A stretch of 10,355 nucleotides of DNA from JADFOB01 sp046753625. GTDB taxonomy: Bacteria > Planctomycetota > Phycisphaerae > UBA1845. Below the pieces are notes generated by a model, which made no database searches, was not told where the DNA came from, and was given only the letters and a program-made list of their open reading frames with translations. Location of the stretch: NCBI GenBank assembly GCA_046753625.1, contig JBHHUB010000143.1, positions 1 through 10,355 of the forward strand. The letters are read 5' to 3'. Positions 7,423-10,355 of this stretch are shown here, in pieces (position 1 is the first letter of the stretch; every line of letters begins with the position of its first letter). The position numbers and the translations under genes were made by a program.

Positions 7423-7503
7423 CTCGGGGCTGGTGTCGTGTTATTCGACGATTTTCGGATCGGGGCGGCCGTGCGGGCTAAAGCCCGCGGCTCGGGGGTA
7501 GTG
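7423..7503 (+). repeat. Imperfect 13-base direct repeat flanking the palindrome
   Basis: CTCGGGGCTGGTG (7423-7435) and CTCGGGGGTAGTG (7491-7503) match at 11 of 13 bases. They lie on either side of the palindrome at 7473-7488. Chance is possible in such GC-rich sequence. Confidence 0.35.
7473..7488. repeat. Perfect palindrome GCGGGCTAAAGCCCGC, REP-like hairpin
   Basis: The 16 bases are their own reverse complement. As RNA they would form a 6-bp GC stem (7473-7478 with 7483-7488) closed by a UAAA loop, with a possible extra T-G wobble outside. No run of T follows on either strand, so it is not a typical intrinsic terminator. The GGCTAAAGCC core followed by a GCGGCTCG-like tail resembles short intergenic palindromes that I recall as recurrent in some Planctomycetota genomes. 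That memory is not proof; a count over the source genome would decide. Confidence 0.6.
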
Positions 7504-7531
7504 CGCCGGTGCCGCAACCGAGATTAAAACG

Positions 7532-8413
7532 ATGACGGTGACAACGACAAGAAGGACGACAACCTACCTCGCGCCCAAGACGCTTGAAGCGTTGCTCCGC
7601 ATCACGGCGGACGCGCATGCGACCGTGCTTGCCGGCGGGACCGACCTGATCCCTCGCTGGAAGAAGGACGATACGGCCGTCCCGACCACCGTGGTGGATG
7701 TCAAGCGCATTGCACAGCTTAAGGGCGTGACGATCGCCGATGGCGTGGTTCACGTGGGGGCCTGCACGCTGATGAGTGAATTGGCCGAAGCGCCGGTGAT
7801 TCGGCGCGAGGCGCCGGTGCTGGCGGAAGCGGCCGGGCGCGTGGCGTGTGCACAGATTCGCAATCGGGCGACGATCGGAGGCAACCTGGCCAATGCGTCC
7901 CCCGCTGCGGACACGGCCGTGCCGCTTTTGCTGCTGGACGCCGTGGCGGTGATTGCCACGCATGGGCCTGCGGGGGTTGGTAGCCGGGAAGTGGCTCTGA
8001 CCGATTTCTTCAAGGGCCCGGGCAAAACGGCGCTGAACGCCGGGGAGATCCTGACGGCGATCCGATTCACGTCGTCCGCGGGCGCAGGCTATTGGGCGTG
8101 GGACAAACTCGGCACGCGCCCGGCGATGGAGATCGCGGTGGCCGGCGTGGGCGTGCTGCTCAGACGCAAAGGCGGCATCATCACGCACGCTCGAATCGGC
8201 TACGGATCGGTCGCGCCGGTGCCGATGCGCGGTTCGGCGGCCGAGGCGGTGTTGGTCGGCCACTCGCTCGATGATGAGACGGTCGCGCGTTGCGTGGCGG
8301 CCGCGCGCGAGGAAATCACACCCATTTCAGATGTGCGGGCGAGCGCCGGCTACCGCCGCGCAATCGTCGGCACGTTTCTACGTAGGATGTTGCTTGATGC
8401 AAGAAGTTGCTGA
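7532..8413 (+). CDS. Molybdenum hydroxylase FAD-binding medium subunit (CoxM/XDH type)
   Basis: This 293-residue subunit carries the FAD that takes electrons from the iron-sulfur subunit in xanthine dehydrogenase/CO dehydrogenase-family enzymes. Both FAD motifs are present: AGGTDLIPRW (34-43) and IRNRATIGGNLANASPAAD, with TIGGN at 114-118. The C-terminal CO_deh_flav_C-like part (SVAPVPMRGSAAEAVLVG) and the closing RASAGYRRAIVGTFLRRML are standard. Length is normal, and no extra [4Fe-4S] insert as in 4-hydroxybenzoyl-CoA reductase beta is seen. ATG 7532 has no clear Shine-Dalgarno site, which contrasts with its neighbours, and the protein opens with a Thr/Arg-rich tract (seven Thr in the first eleven residues). 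It is the first gene after the gap, so a promoter may lie just upstream. Its end overlaps the next gene by 17 bases. Confidence 0.92.
   Translation: MTVTTTRRTTTYLAPKTLEALLRITADAHATVLAGGTDLIPRWKKDDTAVPTTVVDVKRIAQLKGVTIADGVVHVGACTLMSELAEAPVIRREAPVLAEAAGRVACAQIRNRATIGGNLANASPAADTAVPLLLLDAVAVIATHGPAGVGSREVALTDFFKGPGKTALNAGEILTAIRFTSSAGAGYWAWDKLGTRPAMEIAVAGVGVLLRRKGGIITHARIGYGSVAPVPMRGSAAEAVLVGHSLDDETVARCVAAAREEITPISDVRASAGYRRAIVGTFLRRMLLDARSC
8384..8387 (+). promoter_or_regulatory. AGGA ribosome site that decides the [2Fe-2S] subunit start
   Basis: AGGA lies 9 bases before ATG 8397, within the end of the FAD-subunit gene. It supports 8397 over ATGs further upstream in the same frame (8271, 8274, 8331), which would add up to 42 arginine-rich residues unlike any family N-terminus. 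Confidence 0.65.
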
Positions 8414-8885
8414 CACTATTGGCGTCGAGTTTGAGGTCAACGGTGAGCGCGTCGCCATCGCGGTGACGCCGGGTACGACGTTGCTCGCTGCCTTGCGGGA
8501 TCAGCTCGAATTGACCGGTACGAAGGAAGGCTGCGGCGAGGGCGAGTGCGGGGCTTGCTCGGTCATGCTTGACGGCAAGATCGTCAACAGTTGCCTGGTG
8601 CTGGCGGCCGAATGCGGCGGCTCGCGGATCACGACGATCGAAGGGCTTTCCGGAGGGGCCCCCTTGCACCCGATCCAACAGGCGTTTGTGGACAAGGGCG
8701 CGATTCAGTGCGGGTTTTGCTCGCCGGGCATGATCATGGCCGCCTGCGCGTTGCTGGATGCCAACCCGTCGCCGGATGAGGCGGAAGTCAAACGGGCACT
8801 GGAAGGCAATCTGTGCCGCTGCACCGGGTACCGCAAGATCATCGACGCCGTGTTGGCCGCCGCCCATGAAAGGATCGCGAGATGA
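8397..8885 (+). CDS. Molybdenum hydroxylase [2Fe-2S] small subunit (CoxS/XDH type)
   Basis: This 162-residue electron-transfer subunit has two [2Fe-2S] clusters. The N-terminal plant-ferredoxin-like cluster has Cys46, Cys51, Cys54 and Cys66 (GCGEGECGACSVMLDGK then NSC). The C-terminal helical-domain cluster has Cys105, Cys108, Cys140 and Cys142 (QCGFCSPGMIMAA and GNLCRCTGYRKI). All eight ligands are present, so the chain Mo - FeS - FeS - FAD should be functional. Length matches CoxS-type subunits. The start at ATG 8397 gives a natural beginning just before the VEFEVNGE strand; it overlaps the FAD gene by 17 bases. The stop overlaps the large-subunit start (ATGA 8882). The medium-small-large order is that of coxMSL, but the large subunit is not CO-type. 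Confidence 0.95.
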   Translation: MQEVADTIGVEFEVNGERVAIAVTPGTTLLAALRDQLELTGTKEGCGEGECGACSVMLDGKIVNSCLVLAAECGGSRITTIEGLSGGAPLHPIQQAFVDKGAIQCGFCSPGMIMAACALLDANPSPDEAEVKRALEGNLCRCTGYRKIIDAVLAAAHERIAR

Positions 8886-10355
8886 TCAGGACCGCCACCG
8901 ACACGGATCGTCCGGCCGGCGTCGCGAGGAAGGCTGCGACGCTGATCGGCGCACGCGTGCCCAAGTTGGATGCGCCGGACAAGGCCACCGGCCTGGCTCG
9001 CTATTTGGATGATATCAAGCTGCCGCGCATGCTTTATGGCAAGATTCTGTTCGCGGACCGGCCGCACGCACGCATTTTGAACATTGACACCACCGCCGCC
9101 AAGGCGATGGCCGGCGTTCGCGCCGTTCTTACCGCCGAGGACGTCGAACTCGTTCCGTTCGGATTTGCCCAAGACAATACGGCGCTCAAGGCGGGCAAGG
9201 TCACCTGTCTGCGTGACGAAATCGCGGCCGTCGCCGCCGACACACCCGAAATCGCAGCCGAGGCGATCAAGCGCATTCGCGTGGCGTATGAGGATTTGCC
9301 CGTCGTCAGCTCCATTGAAGCAGCGCTGGCACCCGGTGCGCCGATGATCCACGAGAAGTGGTCCGACAACCAACCCTTTCACTTTGACTACGCCCATGGC
9401 GACATCGAGCGGGGCATCGGTGAGTCGGACGTCATCGTGGAGGGGACCTACAGCCTGCAGCGGCAGGCACATTGTTGTCTGGGCACGTCGGGGATCATCG
9501 CCCAATTCGATGCGCACGGCGGTTTGACGCTGCATTCGCTTACACAGGTGCCGTCGATCTACCGGCATGATCTGTCGCGCATCATCGGGGTGGCGCCGGA
9601 GCGCATCCGCGTGATTCAGCCGCCCATCGGCGGTGCGTTCGGCAGCAAGCTCGACGTGCATCCGTTTGAGCCGATCTGCGTGTTTCTGGCCAAGGCGACC
9701 GGGCGCCCTGTTCGCTTGACCTTCACCCGCGAAGAGGAGTTCCTGGCGACACCGACGCGGCAGCCGATGGTTATTGCCTTGCGCAGCGGCGCCCGCAATG
9801 ATGGGACGTTTACGTTTCGCGACGTCCGCATGACCCTGGACAACGGCGGACGCACCTCTTGGGGCGCGACCACGCCTTGGATCAGCATGCGCACGTTTTC
9901 GTCACTCTACCGAGTGCCACACGTACGGCAGCATGTGGATGTGGTTTATACGAACAACCTCTACGCCTGCGCGTTTCGAGGCTACGGGAATCCGCAGGCC
10001 ACCTTCACCCTCGAGGGGCAAGTCGACGAGCTGGCCGAAAAGCTCAACATGGATCCGCTGGCCATCCGGCTGAAAAACGCTCAAGAGCCCGGCGAAACCA
10101 CCGGGCAGGGCATGGTGTTGGGCACGTGCGGCCTGGCGGATTGCCTGAAAATCGCCGCACGCAACGCGGGATGGGAAGTGAGGCACAGCGCCCCGCGGAA
10201 GCAGCGAACCGGCCGGGTGCGCGGCCTGGGCCTGGCGTCGATGTTTCACGTCGGCGGCGGCGCGAAGATTCATCGCTCCGACGGCTGCGGCACGATCCTT
10301 CGGATCGACGACTTCGGCGGCGTGACGGTGCAAACGGGTTCCTCGGAAATCGGGC
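8882..10355 (+). CDS. Molybdenum hydroxylase large (Mo-cofactor) subunit, 3' truncated by window
   Basis: The frame is open from ATG 8882 to the window end (491 codons; roughly 750-800 are usual), so the C-terminal third with the catalytic Glu is not seen. AAAGGA (8869-8874) is 7 bases upstream and ATG overlaps the small-subunit stop. Signs of the family are LDAPDKATGLARYLDDI, PHARIL, Q222 in the SLTQVP motif (Mo-pterin contact), GGAFGSK (250-256) and AFRGYGNPQ (364-372) followed by DELAEKLNMDPLAIRLKNA. It is not a CO dehydrogenase, since the AYRCSFR loop is absent. It is probably not a xanthine dehydrogenase: the bovine Glu802 position is Leu257 and the Phe914 position is Tyr368. At 197-204 it reads HCCLGTSG where relatives usually have a Glu (LETH, MEP). 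Substrate unknown; an N-heterocycle, aldehyde or aromatic acyl-CoA are candidates. Confidence 0.9.
   Translation, partial: MIRTATDTDRPAGVARKAATLIGARVPKLDAPDKATGLARYLDDIKLPRMLYGKILFADRPHARILNIDTTAAKAMAGVRAVLTAEDVELVPFGFAQDNTALKAGKVTCLRDEIAAVAADTPEIAAEAIKRIRVAYEDLPVVSSIEAALAPGAPMIHEKWSDNQPFHFDYAHGDIERGIGESDVIVEGTYSLQRQAHCCLGTSGIIAQFDAHGGLTLHSLTQVPSIYRHDLSRIIGVAPERIRVIQPPIGGAFGSKLDVHPFEPICVFLAKATGRPVRLTFTREEEFLATPTRQPMVIALRSGARNDGTFTFRDVRMTLDNGGRTSWGATTPWISMRTFSSLYRVPHVRQHVDVVYTNNLYACAFRGYGNPQATFTLEGQVDELAEKLNMDPLAIRLKNAQEPGETTGQGMVLGTCGLADCLKIAARNAGWEVRHSAPRKQRTGRVRGLGLASMFHVGGGAKIHRSDGCGTILRIDDFGGVTVQTGSSEIG

Larger units (their letters stand above)
7423..7531 (+). other. 109-base intergenic gap, the only one in the window
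   Basis: This stretch separates the mutase from the molybdenum-hydroxylase genes and is the only non-coding space of any size. It holds a perfect palindrome and an imperfect 13-base direct repeat (listed separately). I see no convincing sigma-70 -35/-10 pair, no T-tract and no small gene. It could host a promoter for the downstream trio, or simply be read through. Confidence 0.7.

Noticed and set aside
7473..7488. Palindrome read as a rho-independent terminator of the mutase transcript
   Set aside because: The stem is GC-rich but no T-tract follows on either strand.
8271..8396. 42-residue N-terminal extension of the [2Fe-2S] subunit
   Set aside because: It lies inside the FAD-subunit gene, is Arg-rich and unlike the family; ATG 8397 has a well-placed AGGA.
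8882..10355. Calling the trio CO dehydrogenase because of the M-S-L gene order
   Set aside because: The CO-type AYRCSFR active-site loop is absent; the corresponding motif is AFRGYGNPQ.
1..10355. tRNA, rRNA, CRISPR, insertion sequence or phage features
   Set aside because: Coding genes fill nearly the whole window, and the 109-base gap shows none of these.

Overview
The window is a 10.4 kb, GC-rich (about 60% by eye), very densely packed bacterial catabolic operon. All eight genes lie on the plus strand, and almost every junction is a stop/start overlap. The lineage is not certain. O2-sensitive 2-oxoacid:ferredoxin chemistry, a B12 mutase, a molybdenum hydroxylase and a GCGGGCTAAAGCCCGC-type palindrome in the only real gap would fit an anaerobic or facultative environmental bacterium. 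I have a weak leaning to Planctomycetota or a similar uncultured group, from recalling such palindromes there.

Layout. (1) 1-353: 3' end of an IorB-like gamma/beta subunit of a 2-oxoacid:ferredoxin oxidoreductase. (2) 350-2464 and 2461-4206: HyuA- and HyuB-type subunits of the ATP-dependent hydantoinase / 5-oxoprolinase / acetone-acetophenone carboxylase family. (3) 4215-5345: a short acyl-CoA dehydrogenase. (4) 5342-5788 and 5785-7422: a split B12-dependent acyl-CoA mutase, with the cobalamin-binding small subunit first and the catalytic large subunit second. (5) 7423-7531: a 109-base gap with a perfect 16-base palindrome. (6) 7532-8413, 8397-8885 and 8882-10355 (cut off by the window end): FAD, [2Fe-2S] and Mo-cofactor subunits of a xanthine-dehydrogenase-family molybdenum hydroxylase, in the medium-small-large order of coxMSL.

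How they might work together (inference). A 2-oxoacid is oxidatively decarboxylated to an acyl-CoA, or a ketone or cyclic amide is carboxylated or opened by HyuAB using ATP. The CoA ester is desaturated by the dehydrogenase and the carbon skeleton is rearranged by the mutase. The molybdenum enzyme hydroxylates a (hetero)aromatic or other C-H bond upstream or downstream. I know of no described pathway with exactly this set.

The most informative detail is in the mutase. It keeps the Tyr/Arg pair that marks methylmalonyl-CoA-type enzymes, but two of the most conserved substrate/adenosyl-pocket motifs are rewritten. The dehydrogenase lacks a Glu at both usual catalytic-base positions, HyuB has Gln at a metal-ligand His position, and the Mo subunit lacks the purine-binding Glu. 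Together these point to an unusual substrate rather than textbook propionate, hydantoin or xanthine metabolism.
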